Shown: positions 28,391 to 39,384 of the stretch, piece after piece
Layout of the letters: every line of letters begins with the position of its first letter
Numbering within the stretch: the stretch's first letter is position 1
NCBI GenBank assembly: GCA_902583075.1
Contig: CACHUN010000003.1
Span: forward strand, 208,202 to 272,201
Source of the DNA: an uncultured Pelagibacteraceae bacterium
Lineage (GTDB): Bacteria; Pseudomonadota; Alphaproteobacteria; Pelagibacterales; Pelagibacteraceae
Length of the DNA: 64,000 nt
Reading direction: 5' to 3'
The notes under the pieces: generated by a model
What the model was told of the DNA's origin: nothing
What the model saw: the letters and a program-made list of their open reading frames with translations, nothing else
Databases searched by the model: none
Position numbers and translations under genes: made by a program

Positions 28391-29832
28391 TAATAATTGA
28401 GACCGAAGTGAGTGTACTTAACGTTCAAATAATCTTTTATAGCCATAGAGCCACCTTCTCTTCCATAGCCTGTCTGTTTTATTCCTCCAAAAGGCACTTC
28501 AGCAAAAGCAATTGTTGGATGGTTTACTGCACATGTTCCAGTTTCCATTTTTTCTGAGACTTTGTGCGCTTTTTCTAAAGAATTAGTGTAGATATAGCTC
28601 GCTAAACCAAGGTCATTATCATTTGCTCTTTCCACAACTTCATCTGTGTCTTTAAAAGTAAGCAATGGAACTAGAGGTCCGAATGGCTCTTCTTTAGCAA
28701 TTGTAAAATTATCTTTAACATTGTCAAAAATTGTTGGTTCGTAAAAATAACCTTTATTAAAACCAGCTGGTCTTTTTCCACCACATAAAACTGTTGCACC
28801 TTCACTTTTAGTTTTTTCTACTAATGCCTCTATTTCATTTAATCTTTTTTCTGTTGTTAAAGGTCCTAGAATTGTATCTTCATCCATTCCGTTACCAACT
28901 TTAAGCTTAGTGACTTTTTCAACTAATGTTTTAGCAAATTCATCTTTTTTACTTTCATGAATATAAAATCTTGCAGGTGATATACAAACTTGACCATTAT
29001 TTCTAAATTTAGCAGTGATTGCCATGTCGGTTACTTTATTAATATCTACGTCGTCAAAAACAATGAAAGGTGAGTGGCCACTTAATTCCATTGTAACTCT
29101 TTGGACTTTTTCAGCAGCTTGTTTTAAAATTAGTTTTCCAACTCTTGTTGAACCTGTAATAGAAACTTTTTTCACTATATCAGATGATATTAATTGAGAT
29201 GAGATTTTAGCTGGATCACCAGATAATAAATTTACTACTCCTGGAGGAACGCCCGCATCATTTATTATATTCATAAGTTCCATTACACTACCTGGAGTAA
29301 TCACATCAGGCTTACAAATTACTGAACATCCTGCAGCTAAAGCAGTGGAAATTTTTCTTGAGGACAAAACTATTGGAAAGTTCCATGGTATTAATCCAGC
29401 AACAACTCCAACTGGCTCATATTTTACATACATTCTTGTATGTTCAAATCTACTTTCAACTATCTGACCATAAATTCTTTTTGTTTCTTCTGAGTTCCAT
29501 TCAAAAATATCTGCAGCTCCTCCAACTTCACCTTTTGCTTCTGATAGTGGCTTTCCAACTTCTAATGTTAACCACTTAGCCAAAACATCAGTTCTCTCTC
29601 TCATAAGGTCGGCAATTTTTCTTATAATTTTTGATCTTTGCCAAGGTGGAGTATTTCTCCAAACTTCTAGACCTTTTTCTGCAGACTTAAGTGCTTTGTT
29701 TACATCTTCTTCACCTGCTTTAGATGCCTTGCCTAAAACTTCTTCTGTTGCAGGATTTAAAACATCATAAGTTTCATTATTTTGTGATGCTTGCCATTTG
29801 CCATCAATGAATTGTCCAAATTTGCTATACAT
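28390..29832 (-). CDS. NAD(P)-dependent aldehyde dehydrogenase
   Basis: 480 aa; IPWNFPIVL, SITGSTRVGKLI, MELSGHSPFIVF, NNGQVCISPARF, EEPFGPLVPL. Confidence 0.95.
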   Translation of the reverse strand: MYSKFGQFIDGKWQASQNNETYDVLNPATEEVLGKASKAGEEDVNKALKSAEKGLEVWRNTPPWQRSKIIRKIADLMRERTDVLAKWLTLEVGKPLSEAKGEVGGAADIFEWNSEETKRIYGQIVESRFEHTRMYVKYEPVGVVAGLIPWNFPIVLSSRKISTALAAGCSVICKPDVITPGSVMELMNIINDAGVPPGVVNLLSGDPAKISSQLISSDIVKKVSITGSTRVGKLILKQAAEKVQRVTMELSGHSPFIVFDDVDINKVTDMAITAKFRNNGQVCISPARFYIHESKKDEFAKTLVEKVTKLKVGNGMDEDTILGPLTTEKRLNEIEALVEKTKSEGATVLCGGKRPAGFNKGYFYEPTIFDNVKDNFTIAKEEPFGPLVPLLTFKDTDEVVERANDNDLGLASYIYTNSLEKAHKVSEKMETGTCAVNHPTIAFAEVPFGGIKQTGYGREGGSMAIKDYLNVKYTHFGLNY

Positions 29833-29887
29833 AATTTTTATTTTGTGGTTTATTAGTTGAATATTTGAGGAGAATATAACTAGAAAA

Positions 29888-31732
29888 ATGAAAAAAATAA
29901 AGCTTACTTGCGCTCATGCCTTAGTTAAACACTTAATTGCTCAGAAAATCTATATAGATGCTAAGGTTGAACCTTTGTTTCCAGGAGCTTTTGGTATTTT
30001 TGGACATGGAAATGTAGCATGTATTGGACAAGCTTTAGAGGAAAATAAAGACAAACTTCCAACATTTAGAGGTCATCACGAACAAAATATGGCTTTAACA
30101 GGTGTTGCTTATGCAAGAGCTAAAAGAAGAAAGCAAATTTTTATTGCAACAAGTTCGGTTGGACCAGGATCTACTAATCTTGTTACAGCATCAGCAGTAG
30201 CTATGAGTAATAGATTGCCAATTTTATTTTTACCTGGAGACACTTACGCAAATAGAATGCCAGATCCAGTTTTGCAACAGGTTGAACACTTTTCAAATCC
30301 AGGAATGACAGCTAACGACTCATTTAAACCAGTTACAAAATATTTTGATAGAATTACAAGACCAGAGCAAATATTACAGTCACTTCCTCAAGCAATTCAA
30401 ACCATGTTAGATCCAGCAGAGTGCGGTCCCGCATGTTTATCTTTATGCCAAGATGTACAAGGAGAAACATTTGAATATCCGGAAGAATTTTTTAAAGAAA
30501 GAATTCATAATATTAGAAGACCTAGACCTGACGATTTTCAAATAAAACAAGCAGTGGAAAAAATTAAAAATTCTAAAAACCCAATTATAATTTCAGGTGG
30601 AGGAGTATTTTATTCTGATGCCATGGATGAATTAGGAAATTTTGCAGTTAAACATAATATACCAGTTACTCAAACAGTTATGGGATACTCAACAATGAAA
30701 AAGGATCACTCTCATTTTGTAGGACCAATAGGGGGACTTGGAGGAAAGGCTGCAAATAATTTAGCTAAAGAGACTGATTTAGCAATTTGTATTGGTACAA
30801 AATTAGCTGACTTTACAACTGGATCATGGGCAAATTTTGAAAATCCAAATTTTAATCTAGTTTCAATCAATATTGCTAGACATGATGCCAATAAACATTT
30901 AGCAGAAGCAGTTATTGGAGATGCAAAAGTATCATTAATAGAATTATCAAATGCATTAGGAGATTGGAGATCATCTGATAGTTGGCATAAAAAATCACAA
31001 GATGAGCTTAATTCTTGGAATGAATATATAGATAAAGCGAGTGGTCCAACTAATCAAAAATTACCAAGTTATGCTCATACTGTTGGAGCAATTTATAGGA
31101 ATTCAGATCCAACTGATATAGCTGTTACAGCAGCTGGAGGTTTAGTCGGAGAAGTTGTTCAAGTTTGGCGGCCAAAAGAGTTAAATACACATGAGACAGA
31201 ATGGGGATTTAGCTGCATGAGTTATGAAATTTCTGGTGCCCTTGGAATTAAAATGGCAAACCCAGATAAAGATGTCATTGCATTTGTAGGCGATGGTTCA
31301 TATTTATTAAACAATTCTGATATATATTCTTCAGTATTAACGAATAACAAATTAATAATTATCCTGTGTGATAATGGAGGTCATGCTGTTATAAATAGAC
31401 TTCAATTGTTCAAGGGTGGAAAAGAATTTAATTGTTTATTTAATTCATCAAATGTTCAAAATTTAAAAGAAATTAATTTTGTTCAACATGCAGCGAGTAT
31501 GGGGGCAAAATCAGAACATGTTTCTAGTATTTCAGAATTAGAAGAGGCATTTAAAAGAGCAAAACAATCAGATGTAACTTATGTTATATCAATTAAAACA
31601 CATAGTTATGAATGGCTTGAGGGATCTGCTTATTGGGAAAGTCCTACGCTTGAAATACCAACATCAAAAGAAAATGAAGAAGCATTAAAACTCCACAAAG
31701 AAGGAAAATCAAAACAAAGACAAGGTGTTTAA
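29888..31732 (+). CDS. iolD: 3D-(3,5/4)-trihydroxycyclohexane-1,2-dione hydrolase (ThDP-dependent)
   Basis: 614 aa; FPGAFGIFGHGNVACIGQAL, TFRGHHEQNMALTGVAYA, GDGSYLLNNSDI...NGGHAVINRLQ. Confidence 0.93.
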   Translation: MKKIKLTCAHALVKHLIAQKIYIDAKVEPLFPGAFGIFGHGNVACIGQALEENKDKLPTFRGHHEQNMALTGVAYARAKRRKQIFIATSSVGPGSTNLVTASAVAMSNRLPILFLPGDTYANRMPDPVLQQVEHFSNPGMTANDSFKPVTKYFDRITRPEQILQSLPQAIQTMLDPAECGPACLSLCQDVQGETFEYPEEFFKERIHNIRRPRPDDFQIKQAVEKIKNSKNPIIISGGGVFYSDAMDELGNFAVKHNIPVTQTVMGYSTMKKDHSHFVGPIGGLGGKAANNLAKETDLAICIGTKLADFTTGSWANFENPNFNLVSINIARHDANKHLAEAVIGDAKVSLIELSNALGDWRSSDSWHKKSQDELNSWNEYIDKASGPTNQKLPSYAHTVGAIYRNSDPTDIAVTAAGGLVGEVVQVWRPKELNTHETEWGFSCMSYEISGALGIKMANPDKDVIAFVGDGSYLLNNSDIYSSVLTNNKLIIILCDNGGHAVINRLQLFKGGKEFNCLFNSSNVQNLKEINFVQHAASMGAKSEHVSSISELEEAFKRAKQSDVTYVISIKTHSYEWLEGSAYWESPTLEIPTSKENEEALKLHKEGKSKQRQGV

Positions 31733-31741
31733 AAACTTTTT

Positions 31742-32899
31742 ATGAATAAGGTTTTTAAAATTGGTTTAATAGGTTGTGGACATATCGCTGAAACATATTT
31801 TAGAGCTGAAAAATATTTTAATAATATTAAAATAATTAAATGTGCAGATATTAATATGAAAGCTGCAAAACGCTGTGCATTAAACTATGGAATAAAATTT
31901 TTAACTGTAAATGAACTCCTAAAAGATACAGAGGTTGAAATTATTCTAAACCTTACAATTCCAAAAGCACATTATTCAATATCTAAAAAGGCTTTAACAA
32001 ATGGAAAACATGTATACTCTGAAAAGCCATTAGCAATAAATTTTAAAGATGGAAAAGATTTAATAAAATTTTCAAAGAAAAAAAAATTATATTTAGGAAA
32101 TGCTCCTGATACATTTTTGGGTGGTGGAATACAAAAGTCAAAAGAATTAGTTGAAGAAAATATAATTGGAAAAATAAAATTAGGCAATGCAGTTTTTGCT
32201 TTTCCTGGAATTGAGTCTTATCATCCTAACCCTGAACCTTGGTTTGCAAAAAATGAGGGAGGTCCTGTTATTGATATGGGACCATATTATATTACCGCTT
32301 TGGTAAATCTGTTAGGACCTGCAAAAAAAGTAAATAGCAACATCATTCAAGGTCAAAAATTTAGAACTATTGGTATAGGACCAAAAAAAGGCAAAAAATT
32401 TAGGGTAGAATGTCCAACTACTTATTTATCTACAATTACTTTTAAAAATAACTCAGTTATAAGATTAACATTATCATTTGATGTAATAGCCCATCAAAGA
32501 AATCACATTGAATTATATGGAGAAAAGGGCTCGATGATTGTTCCTGACCCAAATATGTTCGGTGGATCAGTGTTAACCTGTAATAAATTAGGGAAAAATT
32601 GGAAAGAATATAAGACTACAAAAATGTCTTTGGGACGTATTAATATTAGAACACAAAGTTCTAGAGCTAACGAAGCACCAACTAATGCAAATTATCGAGG
32701 AGCTGGATTATCTGAAATGGCATATTCAATTGAGAATAAAAAAAAACATTTATGTAATGGTGAGATATCTTTACATGTACTAGAAATTATAACTTCTATT
32801 ATGAAAGCAGCTAAATCTGGAAAATCTTTGTCAATTAATACTAACTGTACAAAACCAAAAAAGTTTTTAGAAATAGATGCAAAGAAATTACTTAAATAA
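31742..32899 (+). CDS. Gfo/Idh/MocA family oxidoreductase
   Basis: 385 aa; IGLIGCGHIAETYF, YSEKPLAI, GGPVIDMGPYYITALVNLLGP. Confidence 0.9.
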   Translation: MNKVFKIGLIGCGHIAETYFRAEKYFNNIKIIKCADINMKAAKRCALNYGIKFLTVNELLKDTEVEIILNLTIPKAHYSISKKALTNGKHVYSEKPLAINFKDGKDLIKFSKKKKLYLGNAPDTFLGGGIQKSKELVEENIIGKIKLGNAVFAFPGIESYHPNPEPWFAKNEGGPVIDMGPYYITALVNLLGPAKKVNSNIIQGQKFRTIGIGPKKGKKFRVECPTTYLSTITFKNNSVIRLTLSFDVIAHQRNHIELYGEKGSMIVPDPNMFGGSVLTCNKLGKNWKEYKTTKMSLGRINIRTQSSRANEAPTNANYRGAGLSEMAYSIENKKKHLCNGEISLHVLEIITSIMKAAKSGKSLSINTNCTKPKKFLEIDAKKLLK

Positions 32900-33929
32900 A
32901 TTGACTGTGAAAAAACATATAGTTATTTCTGATCCATTTCCAAGAAGATTAGATTTAATCTTTTCAAAAAAAAAACTTAAGGAATTAAAATCAAAATACA
33001 AAATAATACCAGCTCCTAAGTTAAATAAAAAAAAATTTTATGAAAAAAATATTCATAAAGCTACTTTTATCATGGGTCAACCAGATCTGGATAAAAATCT
33101 TTTGTCAAAAGCTTCTAAGTTGAAATGTATTATAAATGTCGAAAGTAATTTTATTGATAATATTGACTATGATTATTGCTTTAAAAAAAAAATTGATGTC
33201 ATTGCTACATCACCTGTTTTTTCAAAGCCAGTTGCTGAAATAGCCTTAGGCATGACTTTGTCTATATTAAGAAATATACATAATGCTCATTTTGATTTTG
33301 TAAAAGGTAAAGAAAAATATGGTTTAAAGAGTAATTTGAATGCTTCCCTTTTGGCAAACAAAAAAATTGGTTTACTTGGTTTTGGAGATTTAGCTAAGGC
33401 GCTTTACCCATTGCTGCTACCATTTACAAAACATATAAATGTTTATGACCCCTGGGTCCCAAATAAAATAATTAAAAAAGCTGGTTTTAAGTCTATTAAT
33501 TTAAATAAAATGTTTAGTGATTGTGAGATTATTTATGTTCTAGCAACTATCACAACTAAAAACAAAAATTTAATTAACAAAAAATTATTAAATAAAATGA
33601 AGCCTAAATCAGTTTTTGTTTTAATGAGTAGAGCAGAAATCGTTAATTTTGTGGACCTAAAAAAAAGAGTCAAAAAGGGAGATATATACGTTGCAACAGA
33701 TGTATTTCCTGAAGAACCTGTAAAAAAAAGTGATCCAATTAGAAAGCTTAAAAATATATTATTTTCAGCTCATAGAGCTGGAGCTTTAGAACAGGCTTTT
33801 TTTGATATGGGTGATATTGTTCTAAAAGATATGAACTTAATTTTAAAAAAAATGCCTCCAAAATTCTGCAAAAGAGCTCAAAGAAAAACGGTAAATCTGT
33901 TAGCCTCAAAACCTGTTGCAATTAACTGA
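32877..33929 (+). CDS. D-isomer-specific 2-hydroxyacid dehydrogenase family
   Basis: 350 aa; PVAEIALGMTLSILRNI, KIGLLGFGDLAKALYPLL, LMSRAEIVNFVDL, FSAHRAGA. Confidence 0.83.
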   Translation: MQRNYLNKLTVKKHIVISDPFPRRLDLIFSKKKLKELKSKYKIIPAPKLNKKKFYEKNIHKATFIMGQPDLDKNLLSKASKLKCIINVESNFIDNIDYDYCFKKKIDVIATSPVFSKPVAEIALGMTLSILRNIHNAHFDFVKGKEKYGLKSNLNASLLANKKIGLLGFGDLAKALYPLLLPFTKHINVYDPWVPNKIIKKAGFKSINLNKMFSDCEIIYVLATITTKNKNLINKKLLNKMKPKSVFVLMSRAEIVNFVDLKKRVKKGDIYVATDVFPEEPVKKSDPIRKLKNILFSAHRAGALEQAFFDMGDIVLKDMNLILKKMPPKFCKRAQRKTVNLLASKPVAIN

Positions 33930-33951
33930 TTTTTTTATATTTTCTTCACTT

Positions 33952-34701
33952 ATGTCATCGATTAATCAATTACTTCTAGAAGCAAAAAGTGTAACAAAAT
34001 ATTTTGGAACCATAACAGCTCTTGAGAATGTCAATTTAAAGATACATGCAGGAGAATGTCTTGGTGTTGTGGGTGACAATGGAGCTGGAAAATCGACTTT
34101 AATGAAGGTTTTATCAGGTCTATACAAACCTAGTGCAGGCTCATTATTCTTTGATGGTAAAGAAAAGATTTTAGAAAGCCCTAAAGACTCTCAAAATTTA
34201 GGTCTTGAAATGGTTTATCAAGACTTGGCATTAGCTGGAAATCTTCCAATAGGTGAAAATATTTTTTTAGGGCGTGAACCAACTAAAAATCTTGGATTAC
34301 TTAAATTTCTAGATTATAAAAAAATTAAAGATCTTACTGATGCGCATCTTGGTAAATTAAAAATTAATGTCAAAAGCGCTGATCAAAAAGTAGAAGAACT
34401 TTCAGGTGGTCAAAGACAAGCAGTTGCAATTGCAAGATCAACAGCATTTAATGCTAAAGTTGTAATAATGGATGAACCAACTGCTGCACTTGCAATTAAA
34501 GAAGTTGGTAAAGTTCTAGACCTTATAAATAGTTTAAAACAAACAGGTGTTGGAGTAATAGTTATCAGTCATAGAATGGATGATATTTTTGCCGTGTGTG
34601 ATCGTGTGATGGCCTTATTCCAAGGAACAAATTTTGCAGAGTCTGAATTATCTAAAACTTCAAGAGATGAAGTAATAGGTTGGATTATGGGTAAAAAATA
34701 A
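33952..34701 (+). CDS. Sugar ABC transporter ATP-binding protein (single-domain, RbsA/FrcA-like)
   Basis: Start MSSINQLLLEAKSVTKYFG at 33952; GDNGAGKST, LSGGQRQAVAIARS, MDEPTAAL. Confidence 0.92.
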   Translation: MSSINQLLLEAKSVTKYFGTITALENVNLKIHAGECLGVVGDNGAGKSTLMKVLSGLYKPSAGSLFFDGKEKILESPKDSQNLGLEMVYQDLALAGNLPIGENIFLGREPTKNLGLLKFLDYKKIKDLTDAHLGKLKINVKSADQKVEELSGGQRQAVAIARSTAFNAKVVIMDEPTAALAIKEVGKVLDLINSLKQTGVGVIVISHRMDDIFAVCDRVMALFQGTNFAESELSKTSRDEVIGWIMGKK

Positions 34702-34703
34702 TT

Positions 34704-35717
34704 ATGGAAGATAAAAATCAAGAAAAAAATTCACTGTATTTAAAAATAATGCCATACCTTGAAAAGTATGGAATATTATTGCTACTGGTAATAATGATTG
34801 TAGTAATGCACTTCCTTCAGCCAGATGTTTTCTTGTCGTGGAGAAATGTTACCAATGTATTCAAACAAATTTCTTGGCAATCGATGTTAGCATTAGGTGT
34901 GTTTATGGTGATAGTTACAGCAGGGATTGATCTATCGGTTGGATCAATAATGATGTTGTCGTTAATGATCCTTGCAATAGTTGCTAAAGCAGGGGCGCCT
35001 TGGTACATAGTAGTAATAACTCCTTTGATTGCAGGATTTCTATGTGGTCTATTTAATGGATTAGGAATAACCCTACTGAGGATGCCTCATCCTTTCATAA
35101 TGACTTTAGGAACATTGTATATCTTTAGAGGTACAGGAAATTTAATTTCAGGTGGAACACCAATAAGTGGTTTTACAGACGAAGTTAGATATCTTGGTCA
35201 TGGACGGATTGATTTAACTTGGCTTGGTTTAGAAAAATCACAATATTTACCAGTCAGTTTAGTTCTTATTGCAATTGTTTATATAATTTTTTGGATATTT
35301 ATGAATAAAACTCGAACAGGAAAATGGATTTATGCAATTGGAGGAAATCCTAATGCTGCAAGAGCCTCCGGTATAAACGTTAATAAAATTCTTGTAATAG
35401 TTTACTCACTTTGCGGGTTTTTATCTGGAATTGGAGCACTTATTTTAGCTGGACGAACAGACTCGGGATATCCTAATGCCGGATTACAATCTGAGTTAGA
35501 TGCAATAGCAGCATGCATTATTGGTGGAGCGAGTTTTTTTGGAGGAAGAGGTACAGTTCTTGGAGTTTTTGCAGGTGTAATGATCATGGGTATTTTAAGA
35601 AATGGTCTTAATCTGATGGATGTAAGTTCATTTTGGCAACAGGTTCTAATTGGATCTATTATAGTATTAGCGGTATATATCGACGTTCTTAGAAGAGATC
35701 TTGGGACAAGAAAATAG
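34704..35717 (+). CDS. Sugar ABC transporter permease (RbsC-like)
   Basis: 337 aa; VIVTAGIDLSVGSIMMLS, GNPNAARASGINV, GGASFFGGRGTVLGVFAG. Confidence 0.92.
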   Translation: MEDKNQEKNSLYLKIMPYLEKYGILLLLVIMIVVMHFLQPDVFLSWRNVTNVFKQISWQSMLALGVFMVIVTAGIDLSVGSIMMLSLMILAIVAKAGAPWYIVVITPLIAGFLCGLFNGLGITLLRMPHPFIMTLGTLYIFRGTGNLISGGTPISGFTDEVRYLGHGRIDLTWLGLEKSQYLPVSLVLIAIVYIIFWIFMNKTRTGKWIYAIGGNPNAARASGINVNKILVIVYSLCGFLSGIGALILAGRTDSGYPNAGLQSELDAIAACIIGGASFFGGRGTVLGVFAGVMIMGILRNGLNLMDVSSFWQQVLIGSIIVLAVYIDVLRRDLGTRK

Positions 35718-35825
35718 CACACCTAATAGTTGTAATTGTAAATTTGATTGTCTTTTATAAACAGTTGAATTTTTTTTAAAAATTTAATTAAATTAAATTT
35801 TTATAATTATTAAAGGGGTAAAAAT

Positions 35826-36758
35826 ATGAGAGAACTAAACAGAAAAATTGTTGTTTTCATTTCAGCGATTTTTTTATTGATTAGCATGGGGTCAGTATCT
35901 TTTGCTGATGGACATGGTAAAAAAATCTTATTCAGTATTAAAGGACCTGGTTCTGGAAACCCATTCTGGGCTTCTGTAACAAAAGGTGCTGAAGAAGAGG
36001 CAAAAAAATTAGGAGTAAAATTAATTTTAATTGCTCCTCCACAAGAAGGTGATGTACAAGCTCAGATAAACCAAGTTGAGGACCAACTTGCAAAAGGTGT
36101 TGATGCATTAGCACTTGCACCAGGAGATCCAAACGCTTTTGCACCAATTGTAGACGATGCTATTAAAAGTGGTGTTCCAGTTGTATTTGTTGATACAAAA
36201 GGAATTAATGAAGGTGTAACTTTCATTGGGACAAATAATATGAATGGTGCAGAATTAGCTGCAAAATTTATTTGTGATAAAACTCCAAAAGGATCTGATG
36301 TTGCAATTCTTACTGGAATTGAGTCTCAATCAACTGCATTACTAAGAAGAGATGGCGCAATTAAAGGATTTAAAAACTGTGGTTTAAACCTTGTTGCTAC
36401 TCAAACAGCCGAGTGGGATACTGCAAAAGGAAGATCAGTCACTGAGTCAATCATTTTGAAAAATCCTAACATCAAAGCAATTTTTGCTTCTAATGACAAT
36501 ATGGGATTAGGTGCAATGCAAGCACTAAAAGATGCGGATATGAATGATGTGATCGTTGTTGGTTTTGATGCTACTCCAGATGCAGCTACAAGCATCCTAA
36601 AAGGAGAGATGACTGCAACAATAGCTCAGTTCTCATACAACATGGGCGCGTATGGAGTTAAATATGCTCTCGAGCTAGCTAACGGTGGAAGTATTGATCC
36701 TAATATTGATACTGGTACACAATTAGTAACAACAGAAAACGCTAACGATTTTAAATAA
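35826..36758 (+). CDS. Sugar ABC transporter substrate-binding protein (RbsB-like)
   Basis: 310 aa; signal peptide; GSGNPFWASVTKGAEEEAKKLG, FASNDNMGLGAMQALKDA. Confidence 0.92.
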   Translation: MRELNRKIVVFISAIFLLISMGSVSFADGHGKKILFSIKGPGSGNPFWASVTKGAEEEAKKLGVKLILIAPPQEGDVQAQINQVEDQLAKGVDALALAPGDPNAFAPIVDDAIKSGVPVVFVDTKGINEGVTFIGTNNMNGAELAAKFICDKTPKGSDVAILTGIESQSTALLRRDGAIKGFKNCGLNLVATQTAEWDTAKGRSVTESIILKNPNIKAIFASNDNMGLGAMQALKDADMNDVIVVGFDATPDAATSILKGEMTATIAQFSYNMGAYGVKYALELANGGSIDPNIDTGTQLVTTENANDFK

Positions 36759-36780
36759 TCTTTAGAAAATTAAAAAAAAA

Positions 36781-36810
36781 AGGGTGAAATTTTATTTCAC
36801 CCTTTTTTTT
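36781..36810 (+). terminator. Intrinsic terminator after the RbsB-like gene
   Basis: AGGGTGAAAT-TTT-ATTTCACCCT followed by a T run, preceded by a complementary A run. Confidence 0.93.
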
Positions 36811-36829
36811 TATATATTATAGTTGCGAA

Positions 36830-37294
36830 ATGCTAATTAAAATTAATCCAATTTTAAGCCCTGAGCTCCTATATCAGTTAAGGGCAATGGGTCATGGTGA
36901 TAAACTTGTTTTAACTGATGCTAATTTTCCTGCATATTCTCACTCTTCAAATAATAGAGTAATTAGACTAGACGGAGTAGATATTTATGAAGCTACAAAG
37001 GCTATTCTATCTGTTTTTCCATTAGATAGTTTCATTGATTCAGCTGCAAATAGAATGCAGGTTGATAACAAACCTGATGAACTAACTGATTGTCATAAAG
37101 ATTTTATTAAAGCTGTAAAAGAAACTTCTGGAGAAAATTGGAAGATAGGTTCAATTGAAAGACAAGAATTTTATAAAGAGGCAAAAAAATCTCAATTAAT
37201 AGTATCAACCTCTGAAATGAGACCATATGGGTGTTTTATATTAACAAAGGGAGTAATTAAACCAGATGGTAGTGTTTGGGTTCTTGATAAATAA
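36830..37294 (+). CDS. RbsD/FucU family sugar mutarotase
   Basis: 154 aa; MLIKINPILSPELLYQLRAMGHGDKLVLTDANFPA. Confidence 0.9.
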   Translation: MLIKINPILSPELLYQLRAMGHGDKLVLTDANFPAYSHSSNNRVIRLDGVDIYEATKAILSVFPLDSFIDSAANRMQVDNKPDELTDCHKDFIKAVKETSGENWKIGSIERQEFYKEAKKSQLIVSTSEMRPYGCFILTKGVIKPDGSVWVLDK

Positions 37295-38208
37295 TGAGCT
37301 CAATATGTGTCTTTGGAGTATTTGTAGCTGATCTTTGTTTTTTTGCTGACAAAATTCCAATCAAAGGTGAAACAGTTTTAGGTAAAAATCATATAGTTGG
37401 TCCAGGTGGAAAAGGGTCAAACCAAGCTATCGCTGCTGCAAGACTTGGCGGAAATGTAAATTTTATAACTAAGATAGGAGATGATCAAAATGCAAAGATG
37501 GCTCTTAAGTTGTATGAGGAGGCTGGAATTAATACAGATTCAATAATTCAAGATCCAAATCAGTCAACTGGTGTTGCTGGTATAATGATAAATGAAAAAA
37601 CAGGGGATAATGCAATTAATATTGTACCTGGAGCTGCTGGATCTATATCTAATGAAGATATTGACAACAATATTGAGTTTATAAAAAAATCAGAAATTTT
37701 TTTAACTCAACTAGAAACACCAAATGAAGTAACTAGTTATGCCCTCAATAGAGCAAAAGAGTCAGGATCTATTACAATTTTTAATCCGGCACCTGCATCA
37801 GATATAAAAGAAAGTGATTTTAAATGTATTGATTATTTTACTCCTAATGAAACTGAAGCAAGTTTTTATTTAGGTAAAAAGGTTGAGAGTAAAACAGAAA
37901 TTGAAGAGTCTGCAAAAACTTTTTTAGAAAAAGGAGTAAAAAATATTATCATTACATTAGGTCCAAAAGGCCTCTACTTTGCAAACTCTGAGGAGAGTTT
38001 TTTTATAGATGTTTTTTTTTTAAAGGATAAAGTTATAGATACCACTGGAGCAGGCGATGCTTTTAATGGAGCGTTTGCATATGCTTTATCCAATAAATTA
38101 AAAATTAAAGATGCTCTAGAATTTTCAAATAAAGTAGCTGCAATTTCCACAACAAAAGCAGGTGCAGCTAATGCAATGCCTAAATTAGATGAAGTAGAAG
38201 TTTATTAA
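37294..38208 (+). CDS. rbsK: Ribokinase (PfkB family)
   Basis: 304 aa; GPGGKGSNQAIAAARLGG, DTTGAGDAFNGAFA. Confidence 0.9.
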   Translation: MSSICVFGVFVADLCFFADKIPIKGETVLGKNHIVGPGGKGSNQAIAAARLGGNVNFITKIGDDQNAKMALKLYEEAGINTDSIIQDPNQSTGVAGIMINEKTGDNAINIVPGAAGSISNEDIDNNIEFIKKSEIFLTQLETPNEVTSYALNRAKESGSITIFNPAPASDIKESDFKCIDYFTPNETEASFYLGKKVESKTEIEESAKTFLEKGVKNIIITLGPKGLYFANSEESFFIDVFFLKDKVIDTTGAGDAFNGAFAYALSNKLKIKDALEFSNKVAAISTTKAGAANAMPKLDEVEVY

Positions 38209-39384
38209 CTATTCTATTATTTTAAAATCAGACTTAAATCTATCGGTAATTGTTAAACCTAGACCTGGTTTTTTATCATCTAAATCTATATATCCATTTT
38301 CAGGAGCAGGATCACCTTCAAAAATGTAATAAAATAATTCATTGCCAATTTCTACATCATGGACTGGAAAAAATTCAGATATTGGACAATTAAAATTTGA
38401 CATTGTTAAATGATAATTATGCATTTGACCGGCATGAGGAATAACTGGCACTTGATAAGCTTCTGCCAATGCATTTATTTTATTTGCAATTGTAAATCCG
38501 CCAACTCTATTATTATCATATTGAATATAGCTGACAGCTTTAATATCCAACAATTGTTTAAATCCAAATAAGTTGAATTCGTGTTCTCCACCAGAAATTG
38601 GAATTGCATTCATATTATTTAATTCTGCATAGCCATGAATATCATCTGCTATTACAGGTTCCTCCAACCATCTAGGGTTAAATTTTACTAATTTAGGGAT
38701 CATCCTTTTTGCATAATCTAAGTTCCAACCCATATAACATTCCATCATTAGGTCGGTATCATATCCAATAACTTCTCTAACTGCTTCAGCTAGCTCAATA
38801 TTTTTTTTCATACCATCAGGTCCATCTTTTGGCCCCCATCCAAATCTCATTTTAAACATTTTAAAACCTTGCTTAACATAGCTTTCAGCTTCTTTTTGCA
38901 AATCTTTAATTGGTTGGCTGTATAGTTTAGATGCGTAGACTGGTATCTTTTCTTTTGTTCGTCCACCTAATAGTTTAAAAACAGGTTTGTTTGTAATTTT
39001 TCCCATTATATCCCATAGCGCAATATCAATTGCAGAAATAGCTACCATCCCCAATCCTCTTCTTCCCCACGCATGCGTTCTTCTATACATTTTTTCCCAG
39101 ATATAAGAATAGTCAAAAGGATCTTCACCTATTACTAAAGGAGTTAAATAAGTATCGATTGTTTTTTTTACCAATTGAGGTCCTAGTGCCGCATTACCAA
39201 TTCCAATAATACCATCGTCTGTTTCGATTTCACATATTAACCATTCATGAAATCTAAATGAACCCATAGCATCTGATTTTTCAAACAAAAGGTCTGAAGC
39301 ATTTGTGCAAAAATTGTTTTGTGGAGGAACTGTTTTACCGTTCCATTGATATACCTTGGTACGAATACTTTTAATTTTAGACAT
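38209..39384 (-). CDS. Mandelate racemase/enolase superfamily dehydratase (rhamnonate dehydratase-like)
   Basis: 391 aa; [56 protein letters not shown]. Confidence 0.85.
   Translation of the reverse strand: MSKIKSIRTKVYQWNGKTVPPQNNFCTNASDLLFEKSDAMGSFRFHEWLICEIETDDGIIGIGNAALGPQLVKKTIDTYLTPLVIGEDPFDYSYIWEKMYRRTHAWGRRGLGMVAISAIDIALWDIMGKITNKPVFKLLGGRTKEKIPVYASKLYSQPIKDLQKEAESYVKQGFKMFKMRFGWGPKDGPDGMKKNIELAEAVREVIGYDTDLMMECYMGWNLDYAKRMIPKLVKFNPRWLEEPVIADDIHGYAELNNMNAIPISGGEHEFNLFGFKQLLDIKAVSYIQYDNNRVGGFTIANKINALAEAYQVPVIPHAGQMHNYHLTMSNFNCPISEFFPVHDVEIGNELFYYIFEGDPAPENGYIDLDDKKPGLGLTITDRFKSDFKIIE

Noticed and set aside
32877-32899. Gene fusion or frameshift between the Gfo/Idh gene and the downstream 2-hydroxyacid dehydrogenase
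   Set aside because: The 23-bp overlap is normal here; both proteins are complete, and the downstream gene may start slightly later.
35718-35760. Shared AATAGTTGTA 10-mer upstream of two SBP genes (about 35728 and 45098) as a regulatory motif
   Set aside because: Only two copies, different distances to the start codons, and low complexity for this composition.
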